Notes: generated by a model not told the origin, from the letters alone. A stretch of DNA of 34,885 nt from Deltaproteobacteria bacterium (GCA_021801125.1 JAJYYI010000022.1:1-34885), one strand, 5' to 3'. Shown: positions 1 through 8,796, counted from the first letter of the stretch. Program-made: numbers and translations.

Positions 1-2
1 AT

Positions 3-1400
3 TACGCCACAAGGGGATTACTCGCTGAAACGCGCCGGCTGCATTTCGTAGGCGTCGGCGGTGCGGGCATGAGCGCGATCGCCGAACTCTGCGTTAGGCT
101 CGGCTTTACGGTCAGCGGGTGCGACCTGCGCCGCAACTCCACCGTCGAGCGCCTGGCAGGACTTGGCGTCAACGTGTCCGTGGGGCACGACCCGAACCAT
201 ATCAGCCGCGACCTCAGCGCGGTCATCTTCTCCTCGGCGGTTAATCGCCTCAATCCGGAATTGGCGACGGCGCGCCAAGTGGGCGTACCCGTGATTCCGC
301 GCGCCGAGATGCTCGGAGAACTGTTGCGTCTCGCCGACTTCGGCGTCGCGATTGCCGGCGCTCACGGCAAAACCACGACGACCTCTTTCGTCGCTTCGAT
401 CCTGGAGACGGCCGGCTACGATCCCACGGTAGCTATCGGCGGCAACCTGCGCAGCAGCGGCACCAACGTGCGCTTGGGCGGCGGCGAGGTGATGGTCGCC
501 GAGGCCGACGAAAGCGACGCCTCCTTTCTTTTGCTGCTCCCCACCGTCGCACTGGTGACAAATATCGACGCCGAACATCTGGACCATTACGGAACCACCG
601 AGCGGTTGCGCGAAGCGTTTTTGAAGTTCGTCGACCGCGTGCCGTTTTACGGCTTCGCCGTCCTTGGCATCGACAGTCCCCACGTCCGCACGCTGCTCGG
701 AACGATGCGCAAGCGCGCGGTGACGTTCGGCGTGGCTGAAGACGCGGACTTTCGCGCGATCGATATCGAGGTGCACGGCCTGCGCACCGAGTGCACGGTG
801 CTCGAGCGTGGCCGGCGGCTGGGCACTTTAAGCGTGCCGTTGCCCGGAGCCCACGTCGCGCTTAACGCGCTCGGCGCGATCGCCCTGGCGCGCGAGATGG
901 GGATAGAGTTCGACTTGGCAGCCCGCGCGTTGAGCGAATTTCCAGGGATCAGTCGTCGTTTTGAACTTAAAGGCGAAGCTCAAGGGCGTCTTGTGCTGGA
1001 CGACTACGCCCATCACCCGGCGGAGATTCGAGCCACGCTGGCCGCCGCGCGCTCGGCCTTTGGGCGCCGCTTGGTTGTCGTTTTTCAGCCGCATCGCTAT
1101 ACCCGGCTGCGCGATCTTTTCGAAGAGTTCGTCAGCGCCCTCGCGCAGGCCGATCAGCTCTATCTGCTCGACGTTTACAGCGCCGGCGAGGAGCCGATTA
1201 TGGGAATCACTTCGCGCGCTCTGTACGACGCACTCATGCAACGCGGCCAAACGCCGGCGCGCTATCTGGGTCACGGACTCGACGGAGCGGCCGAGGTGGC
1301 CTCCGAGTCATCCGCCGGCGACCTGATCGTCACGCTCGGCGCGGGCGACGTTTATACGTTCGGCGAGGCCGTTCTCGAGGCACTACGCGCGAAGGCTTAG
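3..1400 (+). CDS. murC: UDP-N-acetylmuramate--L-alanine ligase MurC (5' end outside window)
   Basis: Cytoplasmic ATP-dependent ligase that adds L-alanine to UDP-N-acetylmuramate, the first step of peptidoglycan stem-peptide synthesis. The reading frame is open from the window edge. The N-terminal Rossmann glycine motif HFVGVGGAGMSAIAEL lies before the first in-frame ATG (69), and no ATG, GTG or TTG precedes it in frame, so the true start is upstream of the window. The Mur-ligase ATP-binding loop GAHGKTTTT is encoded near 358-384, followed by the central-domain run EADESDASFL and the C-terminal DDYAHHPAEI segment. The visible protein is about 465 residues, close to full length for the family. 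The next gene, murB, starts 5 bp after the stop, so the two are probably one transcript in a dcw-type cluster. Confidence 0.96.
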   Translation, partial: YATRGLLAETRRLHFVGVGGAGMSAIAELCVRLGFTVSGCDLRRNSTVERLAGLGVNVSVGHDPNHISRDLSAVIFSSAVNRLNPELATARQVGVPVIPRAEMLGELLRLADFGVAIAGAHGKTTTTSFVASILETAGYDPTVAIGGNLRSSGTNVRLGGGEVMVAEADESDASFLLLLPTVALVTNIDAEHLDHYGTTERLREAFLKFVDRVPFYGFAVLGIDSPHVRTLLGTMRKRAVTFGVAEDADFRAIDIEVHGLRTECTVLERGRRLGTLSVPLPGAHVALNALGAIALAREMGIEFDLAARALSEFPGISRRFELKGEAQGRLVLDDYAHHPAEIRATLAAARSAFGRRLVVVFQPHRYTRLRDLFEEFVSALAQADQLYLLDVYSAGEEPIMGITSRALYDALMQRGQTPARYLGHGLDGAAEVASESSAGDLIVTLGAGDVYTFGEAVLEALRAKA

Positions 1401-1404
1401 GCTT

Positions 1405-2307
1405 ATGGACGCTCTGGAACGAGACCTCTATCACCGTTTCGGTTCGCGCCTGGAGCGAAACCAGCCTCTGGCGCCGTACACCTCGTTTCAGATCGGCGGA
1501 CCAGCCGATCTGATGCTGACGGTGGAGAGCGAAGACGAGCTGTGCGACGCGCTCGCTGCGGCCCATCGCTATCTGACGCCCGTCTTCTGCTTGGGCAGCG
1601 GGACCAACCTGCTGGTGAGCGATCGCGGCGTGCGAGGGTTGGTTATCAGGCTTGGGCGCGCTTTCGCGCTAATCGAGATCGAAGGCACGCGAGTGTACGC
1701 GGGCGGCGCGGCGAAGTGCCGCGCGTTGGTGGAGGCGTCGGTCGAGGCGGGCTTGGCCGGCCTTGAATTTGGAGAAGGGATTCCCGGCACGGTCGGCGGC
1801 GGACTGTTGATGAACGCGGGCGCTTTCGGTGGTGAAATGTCCGCGGCTGTCGCCGCCGTGCACGGGGTTACCCGCGAGGGTCTATCGAAAACGCTGACCA
1901 AGGACCGGCTTCAATTCCACTACCGCAAAGCCGTGCTACCGGAAGCGCTGTTTATCACCGCGGTCGAATTCCTTCTCGCGCCCGGCGACAAAGAAAGACT
2001 GCGCGCGCGCATCGCGGAGGTCAGAGCCAAGCGTGCAGCGCGCCAGCCGGCCGGAATTCCCAACGCCGGTTCTATCTTCAAGAACCCGCCCGGGATGTTC
2101 GCCGCGCGGCTGCTTGAAGCGTGCGGGCTTAAGGACCAGCGGATCGGAAAGGCGGCGTTCTCTGAGCGCCACGCCAACTTTATCGTCAACCTAGGCGGCG
2201 CCAAGGCTGACGACGTCCGGGCGTTGATCGAGGCGGCGCAAACGAAAGTACATCAGCAGACCGGTGTGCACCTCGAGCCCGAGATCAAACTCATCGGGGA
2301 ATGGTAG
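1405..2307 (+). CDS. murB: UDP-N-acetylenolpyruvoylglucosamine reductase MurB
   Basis: FAD- and NADPH-dependent reductase that converts UDP-GlcNAc-enolpyruvate to UDP-MurNAc in the cytoplasm. The 300-residue product has the FAD-binding core GSGTNLLVSDRGVRG, the segment GEGIPGTVGGGLLMNAGAFG, and the motif NAGSIFKNP that carries the family's active-site serine. The C-terminus ends in the usual EPEIKLIGEW. The length fits the shorter (type II) MurB proteins. ATG start 4 nt after the murC stop; the stop overlaps the next start by 7 bp, which suggests translational coupling. Confidence 0.96.
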   Translation: MDALERDLYHRFGSRLERNQPLAPYTSFQIGGPADLMLTVESEDELCDALAAAHRYLTPVFCLGSGTNLLVSDRGVRGLVIRLGRAFALIEIEGTRVYAGGAAKCRALVEASVEAGLAGLEFGEGIPGTVGGGLLMNAGAFGGEMSAAVAAVHGVTREGLSKTLTKDRLQFHYRKAVLPEALFITAVEFLLAPGDKERLRARIAEVRAKRAARQPAGIPNAGSIFKNPPGMFAARLLEACGLKDQRIGKAAFSERHANFIVNLGGAKADDVRALIEAAQTKVHQQTGVHLEPEIKLIGEW

Positions 2308-3056
2308 GCGGACTACGAGCGATGGCGGCAAAGCGCGGTCAGCGCAGGGACTTGAGCGAATGGAGCAAGCGGCTCTTGGGCCTGGTGTTGTGCGCCTTTT
2401 TCGGCCTCGGCGTGTTGGTCGGAGCCAGAATGGGAGTGTGGCGAATGCCCAACTGGTTGGCCGGTGGGATGCATGTGATGCGGGAGATGGTCGGCGGGTT
2501 CGGAGGTCAGCGATTTGAACAGCGTCCGGGCCCTGCCACTGGGGCAACAATCGCCTTGGTTCGGCGCGCAAAGGGATTTTATACCCTTAGCGCCGACGGC
2601 TCGATTGCGGGACCGACTTCGCCCGGTAAGGAGGCCGATTTGCCGATCCTAAGCGGGGCGGGAATCGAACAAGCCTCCGGGTCTGCGCTGCTTGATTACG
2701 CCGCTCTGGCCGTGCGCGCCGAAGCAGCTCTCTCACAAACCGTGTCAGAGTTGCGGGTGGGAGCGGACGGCACGGTGAGGGTTTATCTGGGCGCTTCGCC
2801 CACCGAAATCATCCTCGAGCCAAGCAAGGCCGAAGACGAACTGGAGCGGGCTGCCTGGGTGATGCGTCGCTGGCACGGACACGAGAGGCTCATTGCGGCG
2901 CTCGATGTTACACCCGCTGACGCCGCCGCGGTGCGCTTTCATTCACAAGGTCGTGCTTGGCCGGCGCCGAGCGCTCTGATGCATACGGCAATGACAAATA
3001 CGAACGCATTGATCGGCCGTCGACCGGCGGCCGCAACAGGGAGAGCGGCGCGCTGA
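2301..3056 (+). CDS. ftsQ: FtsQ/DivIB-like division protein (divergent, apparently no POTRA domain)
   Basis: Called mainly from position: it lies between murB and ftsA, overlapping both. The product has a short basic cytoplasmic N-terminus, one membrane helix at about residues 24-45 (LLGLVLCAFFGLGVLVGARM), then an external domain. The stretch ALVRRAKGFYTLSADGSIAG resembles the start of the FtsQ beta-domain. Only about 40 residues separate the helix from it, too few for the usual POTRA domain of about 70 residues. FtsQ normally bridges FtsB/FtsL to the divisome. ATG 2301 overlaps murB; a second in-frame ATG at 2322 is also possible. Alternative: an unrelated single-pass membrane protein that has replaced FtsQ. 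Confidence 0.65.
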   Translation: MVGGLRAMAAKRGQRRDLSEWSKRLLGLVLCAFFGLGVLVGARMGVWRMPNWLAGGMHVMREMVGGFGGQRFEQRPGPATGATIALVRRAKGFYTLSADGSIAGPTSPGKEADLPILSGAGIEQASGSALLDYAALAVRAEAALSQTVSELRVGADGTVRVYLGASPTEIILEPSKAEDELERAAWVMRRWHGHERLIAALDVTPADAAAVRFHSQGRAWPAPSALMHTAMTNTNALIGRRPAAATGRAAR

Positions 3057-4273
3057 TGAAGGGCTTGCGCGTCGGATTAGACGTAGGGACCAGCAAGGTG
3101 TGCGCCTTGGTGGCGGAGGCCTCGCGCGAGAGCGAGCCGACCGTAATCGGGTACGGCGTCGCTCCATGCACGGGGCTGCGCAAGGGAGTCGTGGTCAACA
3201 TCGACGCCGCCGTCGAGGCGATCCGCGCCGCCGTGGGAGAAGCCGAGAAGAGCGCGGGCATCAAGATCACCTCCGCCGTGGTGGGCATCGCTGGGTCCCA
3301 TATCGAAGGCCTCAACAGCCACGGAATCGTCGCGGTGCGCGGCGGAGAAGTGGGCGTTCGCGACGTCCAACGCGTGATCGAGGCGGCGCGCGCCATCGCA
3401 ATCCCTCTCGATCGGCAGATCATACACATTCTGCCCCAGCGCTTTACCGTCGATGACCAGGCCGACGTGCGCGATCCCATCGGGATGGCCGGCGTGCGCA
3501 TCGAGGCGCATATCCACGTCGTCACCGCGGCGCAGACCTACGCGCAGAACCTGATTAAATGCAGCGAGCGCGCGGGCGTCTCCGTGCAACAACTGGTGCT
3601 CGAGCCGCTGAGCGCGGCGACAGCCGCCCTGTTGGCCGACGAACAGGAACTCGGGGTGGCGCTGGTCGATATCGGCGGCGGTGCGACCGGCGTGGTTGTG
3701 ATGCTGCGAGGCGCCGTGATGCACACCGCGGTGCTGCCGATCGGCGGCAATCATCTGACCGCCGACCTGGCTGCCGGCCTGAGAACGCCTACCGCCGAGG
3801 CTGAACGCCTGAAGATTGCATACGGCGTAGCGACGAACCACGTGGTCAAAAGCGACGAGGTCGTTCAGGTGCCGGGAGTCGGCGGGCGAGAGCCGCGAGC
3901 GATCCCACGCCGCCTTCTGGGCGAGATTCTCGGGCCCCGAATGGAAGAGATTTTCGCCCTGGTGCAGCGCCACCTGATCCGTTCGGGCGTCACCGACAGC
4001 CTCGCCTCGGGATTGGTGCTGGTAGGCGGAAGCTCTCTCTTACAGGGCACCCAGGAACTGGCCGAGCGTGTGTTCAACGTCCCAATTCGGCACGGACTGC
4101 CGGTTAACCTTAAGGGGATGCCGGAGGAGCTGATGAAGCCGATGTACGCGACCGCGGCGGGCCTGGTCCTTCATTCAAATGCAGAGAACGCCGGCGCGAA
4201 CGGCGCTGACCGTCGGCGAAGATGGGAGAAGATGCGCTCACGTGTGAGCGGATGGGTCAGAGATTTTTTCTGA
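3056..4273 (+). CDS. ftsA: Cell division protein FtsA
   Basis: Actin-like ATPase that anchors FtsZ filaments to the membrane. The 405-residue product opens with GLDVGTSKVCALVAEA (phosphate-1 loop) and carries the second nucleotide-binding segment VALVDIGGGATGVVVML and the adenosine motif GLVLVGGSSLLQGTQEL. It ends in a probable amphipathic membrane-targeting helix (WEKMRSRVSGWVRDFF). The start is ATG 3056, one base overlapping the ftsQ-like stop (TGATG) and preceded by GGGAGAG. The open frame extends upstream to 2957, but that part overlaps ftsQ and resembles no FtsA sequence. A 78-bp gap separates it from ftsZ. Confidence 0.96.
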   Translation: MKGLRVGLDVGTSKVCALVAEASRESEPTVIGYGVAPCTGLRKGVVVNIDAAVEAIRAAVGEAEKSAGIKITSAVVGIAGSHIEGLNSHGIVAVRGGEVGVRDVQRVIEAARAIAIPLDRQIIHILPQRFTVDDQADVRDPIGMAGVRIEAHIHVVTAAQTYAQNLIKCSERAGVSVQQLVLEPLSAATAALLADEQELGVALVDIGGGATGVVVMLRGAVMHTAVLPIGGNHLTADLAAGLRTPTAEAERLKIAYGVATNHVVKSDEVVQVPGVGGREPRAIPRRLLGEILGPRMEEIFALVQRHLIRSGVTDSLASGLVLVGGSSLLQGTQELAERVFNVPIRHGLPVNLKGMPEELMKPMYATAAGLVLHSNAENAGANGADRRRRWEKMRSRVSGWVRDFF

Positions 4274-4351
4274 CGTTTTTGCTAGCTCGCGGCGTTCGCA
4301 ACCAGCGAGCCGCGATTTAAAGCCAACGCGGAGTGGCGGGGAGAGTGAGCA

Positions 4352-5701
4352 ATGATCGAGTTGATTGATAATCCCGACCCGGGAGCGCGAATCAAGGTGG
4401 TCGGCACGGGCGGCTGCGGCGGCAATGCGGTAAATCACATGATTGCCGCGGGGCTCAAGAATGTAGAGTTTATCGCGGTCAATACGGACCTTCAGGCCCT
4501 GCAGCAAAGTCGAGCGCCGATGAAAATGCAGATCGGCACCGCCGTGACGCGCGGACGGGGAACCGGGGGTAATCCGGAGATCGGTCGCAAGTCGGCGCTC
4601 GAAGACGAAGAGCGGCTGCGCGAATGCCTGGCCGACGCCGAGATGGTGTTCGTTACCGCCGGTATGGGAGGCGGCACCGGCACCGGCTCCGCCCCAGTCA
4701 TAGCGCGCCTGGCTCGAGAGTCCGGCGCGTTGACGGTCGGCGTGGTCACCAAGCCCTTCCAGTTCGAAGGACGCCGTCGGATGGCGCAAGCGGATGAAGG
4801 ACTGCGCGAGCTCAAGAACACGGTCGACACGTTGATCACGATACCTAATCAACGCCTCTTGTCGATCGCTAGCCGCACTACCCCGCTCGGCGAGGCCTTT
4901 CAGCGCGCCGATGAAGTGCTGCTGCAGGCAGTGCGTGGCATCTCCGAACTGGTAACAGTTCCGGGACTAATCAACCTCGACTTCGCCGACGTGCGCTCGA
5001 TTATGGCCGAAATGGGGATGGCCCTGATGGGAGCGGCAGTGGCAACCGGCGAGAACCGCGCAATCGAGGCCGCACAGCGCGCGATCTCAAGCCCGCTGCT
5101 CGAAGAGGTTTCGATCAAGGGCGCGCGCGGCCTCTTGATAAACATCACCGGCGGCACGGATTTGTCGCTGTACGAAGTGAACGAAGCGGCCAGCTTGATT
5201 CAGGAAGAAGCCCATGAGGACGCCAATATAATTTTTGGCGCCGTCATCGACGAGCAGGTCACGCAGGAGATTCGTGTGACCGTCATCGCTACAGGCTTCG
5301 GCGACTTGGGCACGACGCATGCCTCGTCATCGTTGCCATTTAGCTCGGCGGCGCGTGTTTCAGCACCACCGCGCATCTCGGAGACCTTCCCGGTCGAGCC
5401 TCCGACACCGGTGACGGAACCCGCTCCGATACCGTCGCCAATCCCCACGCCCGCCCCAACGATGCAATACAAGACGCCGACCGCACAACTGAGGACGCCG
5501 GCACCTCAGATAAAGATGCCGCAGGCGCCGCTCAACCGGCCCATAAGGCGTTTGGGGCTCATAGTGGACGACGACCTCGACATACCAACGTTCAAGCGCC
5601 GCAGTGAAGAACCGGTCTACTCGATGGTGCATCTGGAACCGAGCCATCTGGTTGAGAGCGAGGAAAATCTGGACATTCCCACGTTTCTGCGAAAGCAGTG
5701 A
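4352..5701 (+). CDS. ftsZ: Cell division GTPase FtsZ with two C-terminal DIPTF peptides
   Basis: Tubulin-like GTPase that forms the Z-ring. The 449-residue protein has the G-box loop [11 protein letters not shown] (about 18-28), the tubulin signature [12 protein letters not shown] (about 104-115), and the catalytic T7-loop region [12 protein letters not shown] proline-rich linker runs from roughly 335 to 400. Unusually, the C-terminal conserved peptide that docks FtsA, ZipA and other partners appears twice: [10 protein letters not shown] near residues 409-417 and [11 protein letters not shown] at 439-449. ATG start with GGGGAGAG 6 nt upstream. Convergent with the JAMM gene downstream. Confidence 0.97.
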   Translation: MIELIDNPDPGARIKVVGTGGCGGNAVNHMIAAGLKNVEFIAVNTDLQALQQSRAPMKMQIGTAVTRGRGTGGNPEIGRKSALEDEERLRECLADAEMVFVTAGMGGGTGTGSAPVIARLARESGALTVGVVTKPFQFEGRRRMAQADEGLRELKNTVDTLITIPNQRLLSIASRTTPLGEAFQRADEVLLQAVRGISELVTVPGLINLDFADVRSIMAEMGMALMGAAVATGENRAIEAAQRAISSPLLEEVSIKGARGLLINITGGTDLSLYEVNEAASLIQEEAHEDANIIFGAVIDEQVTQEIRVTVIATGFGDLGTTHASSSLPFSSAARVSAPPRISETFPVEPPTPVTEPAPIPSPIPTPAPTMQYKTPTAQLRTPAPQIKMPQAPLNRPIRRLGLIVDDDLDIPTFKRRSEEPVYSMVHLEPSHLVESEENLDIPTFLRKQ

Positions 5702-5721
5702 CGGCCGGCGTGGGTGCCATA

Positions 5722-5761
5722 CATGCGCCGCTGTTCCGCGACCGCGGGCCGGCGGCGCATG
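5722..5761. terminator. Strong hairpin downstream of ftsZ (possible terminator)
   Basis: A 10-bp perfect inverted repeat (CATGCGCCGC at 5722-5731, GCGGCGCATG at 5752-5761) with a 20-nt loop begins 21 bp after the ftsZ stop, between convergent genes. A second GC-rich hairpin (GGCGCGG/CCGCGCC) follows at 5779-5795. Neither has a run of T on the exit side, so intrinsic termination is only inferred. They could instead stabilise the mRNA 3' end. Confidence 0.4.
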
Positions 5762-5940
5762 ATCAAACATGAAAGTCGGGCGCGGCCGCCGCGCCGAAAA
5801 ATGCCCAACGAGGCATAAGCGATATCGCCTACCCTAGCGACGCGCCGGGGCACCTCCAACACGACTAGCCAATCGCCGTCTCCCAGATTCCTTGGGCGCC
5901 TTAAGGTCGCGCTCAAGCGCCCCAACGCAATCGAGCTTCC

Positions 5941-6420
5941 TCAGCTTAGGACTAACTCAGTGCGTACGAAGTCCTTGCAGTCGGAATCCCATACGAACGC
6001 CGCCACGTCGGCAAAGCGACCACCTCTGACCGAAATGACCACCTGGGCGGTGTCCGGATAGTCGGGCTCATTTGGATCAAACAGGCACGCCGCGGCGCGG
6101 TCGGTCGCGGAAAAATAAGCGTCGTGCTCAGGGTGGGAATGGTAGATTACGGAGATGGGCAGCCTTTGCTGCTCCGCTTCTTCGAGCACGGCGCGATGCT
6201 CCTCGGGATCCATCAGATACGCCGTGCGCGCGTCACGCGGAAATAGCGTTGGATTTTCGCGATGTTTTTCGTCTTGGACATTACGCACCGCACGCACGCG
6301 CTCGTCCGATCCGCAACCGAGGACGAAACCGCAACACTCGTGCGGATAGGAATGCTCTGCATTCTTGACTAAGAGCGCAAAATTGGAGGCGCGCAGACTT
6401 ACAGTTGCCTTTCGTGCCAT
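5941..6420 (-). CDS. JAMM/Mov34-type metalloprotease-like protein
   Basis: A 159-residue single-domain protein of the JAB1/MPN/Mov34 metalloenzyme fold. The zinc-binding JAMM motif is complete: HSHPEHDAYFSATD fits HxH-x7-SxxD. An upstream glutamate in HECCGFVLG is placed to serve as the catalytic acid. Bacterial relatives act as isopeptidases or process sulfur-carrier proteins, often with ThiS/MoaD or ThiF partners, but no such partner lies nearby, so the substrate is unknown. The frame opens at a TTG at 6426; ATG 6420 is the more likely start. It is convergent with ftsZ and is the last ordinary chromosomal protein gene before the tRNA and the accessory DNA. Confidence 0.85.
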   Translation of the reverse strand: MARKATVSLRASNFALLVKNAEHSYPHECCGFVLGCGSDERVRAVRNVQDEKHRENPTLFPRDARTAYLMDPEEHRAVLEEAEQQRLPISVIYHSHPEHDAYFSATDRAAACLFDPNEPDYPDTAQVVISVRGGRFADVAAFVWDSDCKDFVRTELVLS

Positions 6421-6536
6421 ACTCAAGTAACCAGGCGAATCATGATGTGGAATCCGAGAGCCGGGTGCTTGCCTTGCCGTAGCTCCGTTTGCTACTTTGC
6501 GAACCCGGTCCCTCCGTCGTGATTTTTGCGCAGAAC

Positions 6537-6614
6537 GTCCCCGTCGTCTAGCTCGGCCTAGGACACCGGCCTTTCACGCCGGTAACACGGGTTCAAATCC
6601 CGTCGGGGACGCCA
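6537..6614 (+). tRNA. tRNA-Glu (anticodon TTC), integration target
   Basis: Complete cloverleaf: acceptor GTCCCCG/CGGGGAC, anticodon arm CCGGC-CTTTCAC-GCCGG with anticodon TTC, T-arm ACGGG-TTCAAAT-CCCGT, discriminator G and an encoded CCA (6612-6614). The integrase gene ends 100 bp downstream and points toward it, the usual layout for an element integrated at a tRNA 3' end. The element carries on directly after the CCA. No second copy of the tRNA-Glu 3' end was found elsewhere in the window, so the distal attachment site lies beyond it or has been lost. Confidence 0.97.
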
Positions 6615-6684
6615 GCGCGTAAATGCCTGATTTTATTGGCTTTTTGGCGCTCCGGCCGACCTTCGGCAAGCCCGCGCCTAGACC

Positions 6685-6708
6685 GTTTGACAGCCAGTTT
6701 GACAGCCA
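6685..6708. repeat. Two tandem 12-bp repeats, probable integrase arm sites
   Basis: GTTTGACAGCCA occurs twice back to back at 6685-6696 and 6697-6708, between the tRNA 3' end and the integrase stop codon. Tyrosine integrases use short direct repeats flanking the crossover site as arm-type binding sites, and the position fits. Function inferred from position only. Confidence 0.55.
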
Positions 6709-6714
6709 CGAGGT

Positions 6715-7866
6715 CTAAAAACCCCCCGTTTTCGCCCCGGTTGCGCCAGTCAGGAGCGCGTCCATTGCGGCCGCAGCTTCGCGCTTAAGCGCATCGCCGA
6801 CGTGCGCGTAAAAGCCGGCGGTTACAGCAAGCGAGGAATGGCCGAGAATCTCTTGGATCACCTTCAGCGCTACACCTTGGCTGAGCATAAAAGCCGCTGC
6901 GCTATGTCGAAGGTCATGAAAGCGCATAGGCGGTAGGCCCGCCTTGGTAAGCATGCGGCGGAAGTCACGATATAGCGTCATCGGATCGAGCAGCGAGCCG
7001 CTGCGGTTGCAGAAGACAAGGCCAAGGTCGCGCCATCTACGACCGGCGAATAGGCGTTCTTCAGCCTGACGGCGCCGATGCTCGCGCAGCGCTTGGACCG
7101 CGAACTGCGGAAGCGGCACGGTTCGGTTGCCCTTGGCGGTTTTGGTTTCGACCATTTTGACGCCATCGGGAAGCCGCTGGACGGCGCGGCGCACAGTTAG
7201 ACGGCCCGCGTCGAGGTCGAGGTCATCCCATTTAAGCCCAAGTGCTTCGCCGCGCCTAAGTCCAAGGCATAGCGCCACGACGTAGAGCGCTTCGAGGCGT
7301 TCGCCCTTGGCCGCATCGAGCAGCCTTTGTGCTTCGTCCAACGAAAGATAACGGACCGGCGCGCGCCGGATCGACGGCACGTCAACCAAAAGCGCCGGGT
7401 TGCGCGGAATCATGTTCCAGCGCACGGCGCGGTTGAACGCAAGCCGCAAGAGATTGCGGACATGGACGACGGACTGCGCAGATAAGCCTTCCGCAATTTT
7501 GGCGTCAAGCAAGCGCTGGATATGCTGCGGCGAAAGCTTGTCGAGGCGAATCGAGCCCAAGGCCGGCGCGATATGGAGCCTAACTAGGCCTTCGAAACGT
7601 TCAAGCGTTCGTGGCCGCACCTTGTCGCGGATCGAATCGAGATACGCGGCGAGAAATTGGCTAACGGTTTGGCGTTCGGGCGCAATCGGAAGGCCGGCGG
7701 CTGCATCGGCGCGCGCCTTGAGAAGTTTGTCCTGAACTTCTTGCGCCGTGGCGCCGTAAAAATACTTGCGTACCCGCCGGCCTTGCCAGCCCAAGCTGAG
7801 GACGCCAGCCCAACGCCCGTCTTTGCGCTCGAAGATTGAGCCCTCATTACGATTCCGACGTGCCAT
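6715..7866 (-). CDS. Tyrosine recombinase (integrase) of element 1
   Basis: Phage-type site-specific recombinase of 383 residues. Order: an N-terminal arm-binding region (EGSIFERKDGRWAG), a SAM-like core-binding domain at about 65-155, and a catalytic domain at about 170-360. The catalytic residues are visible: Arg in LGLRRGEALGL (204/205), HDLRH (317-321), LGHSS (341-345), and the tyrosine nucleophile in GFYAH (353). The start is the ATG at 7866, where family-like sequence begins; the open frame extends to 8172 but that part runs antiparallel-free only through low-similarity sequence overlapping the CGNR gene. Its first 20 bp overlap the end of the CGNR gene, so the two are probably co-transcribed. 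Likely integrates at the adjacent tRNA-Glu. Confidence 0.94.
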   Translation of the reverse strand: MARRNRNEGSIFERKDGRWAGVLSLGWQGRRVRKYFYGATAQEVQDKLLKARADAAAGLPIAPERQTVSQFLAAYLDSIRDKVRPRTLERFEGLVRLHIAPALGSIRLDKLSPQHIQRLLDAKIAEGLSAQSVVHVRNLLRLAFNRAVRWNMIPRNPALLVDVPSIRRAPVRYLSLDEAQRLLDAAKGERLEALYVVALCLGLRRGEALGLKWDDLDLDAGRLTVRRAVQRLPDGVKMVETKTAKGNRTVPLPQFAVQALREHRRRQAEERLFAGRRWRDLGLVFCNRSGSLLDPMTLYRDFRRMLTKAGLPPMRFHDLRHSAAAFMLSQGVALKVIQEILGHSSLAVTAGFYAHVGDALKREAAAAMDALLTGATGAKTGGF

Positions 7867-8710
7867 AGCCGTTTGCGCTCCTTTTTTGAGTTCGCTTTCT
7901 TTCTCGATAACGCTGCGAAGCGAGCCGCTGAGCAACTTTTCTTCCGCACTTTTGGCAGTAGCACGCGCGGTCTCGGCGAGGCTGTCTTTTGACTTCAAAG
8001 AACCGACTGCATCCGGCACAGAGCGCAACGACACGGCGCCCGGCAACGGTTGCGGCAAGCTGGAAGCCGATCTGCGCAAAGCCCGTGGGAAGTGGCAACA
8101 ACCTAAGACGCGGTGGCGTGTTAATGAGCATAAGATGCATACGGCACTCGCCCAGCCATCGATTGACCGCAACTATCGGATCTGACGTAGGGCGACGGTA
8201 GGCGCGCTGAAGCCACGCCAAGTCAGCATGGCGCTCGGACGCTTGAGGATTAGCCAGGAGGTTGAGGATGGCGCGCGCGAGCCGCGAATAGGCATACCAG
8301 ACGCTAAGTTTTTCGCGGACCCAAGTTAAGCCGTCCAAGCGTTTGGTCCATTGCGAACATGGCGGCACTTTGTGCCAGCACGAGCGACCGTGTTCCGCGC
8401 AAAGGCCAAGTGAGCCGAAACACCGCGCGAAAGCCAGCGCTTTGGTCGCATCCCCTCTGAGCCGTCCTGGTTCGCCCCGTGCTAGCTCGATGAACTGGAG
8501 CAACATCTTACGCGGCGGCGGAGCCAAACAAGAACTCGAAAGAAGGTCCGGACCAGACTGCTGGTAGCCGAATTCCAGCCACACCCCATCTGAAGAGACT
8601 TGCGCCCGTTCGGGCTTGAAGAAAGGCTCGAACAGAAAACCCGCGCCCAAATCATCGCCAAAAAGCTCGACGAAATCGAAATCGGCTACCGGAGAATTCT
8701 TCAGCGTCAT
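7847..8710 (-). CDS. CGNR-type zinc-finger protein upstream of integrase
   Basis: A 287-residue protein whose C-terminal part resembles the CGNR/ABATE zinc finger: CAGC at 231-234, then CYCQKCG around 250-256, followed by a basic helix (QRLASQRYRERKR). The N-terminal 200 residues are not recognised. CGNR proteins are generally regarded as DNA-binding regulators. It shares a promoter region with the divergent HTH gene at 8797 and overlaps the integrase start by 20 bp, so a role in controlling integrase expression is plausible but inferred. AGCGTCAT occurs twice at its start region (8703-8721). Confidence 0.7.
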   Translation of the reverse strand: MTLKNSPVADFDFVELFGDDLGAGFLFEPFFKPERAQVSSDGVWLEFGYQQSGPDLLSSSCLAPPPRKMLLQFIELARGEPGRLRGDATKALAFARCFGSLGLCAEHGRSCWHKVPPCSQWTKRLDGLTWVREKLSVWYAYSRLARAILNLLANPQASERHADLAWLQRAYRRPTSDPIVAVNRWLGECRMHLMLINTPPRLRLLPLPTGFAQIGFQLAATVAGRRVVALCAGCSRFFEVKRQPRRDRACYCQKCGRKVAQRLASQRYRERKRTQKRSANGYGTSES

Positions 8711-8796
8711 CTTAGCGTCATTGTACAGGATTTCACCGGGTGGTCAATCGTGGACCAAAATTGCCGTGTCGAACCCTTCACGTGAGGTGATTTGTA

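Noticed and set aside
7867-8172. 102-residue N-terminal extension of the integrase
   Set aside because: It overlaps the CGNR gene in another frame and lacks integrase-like sequence; the ATG at 7866 fits the family.
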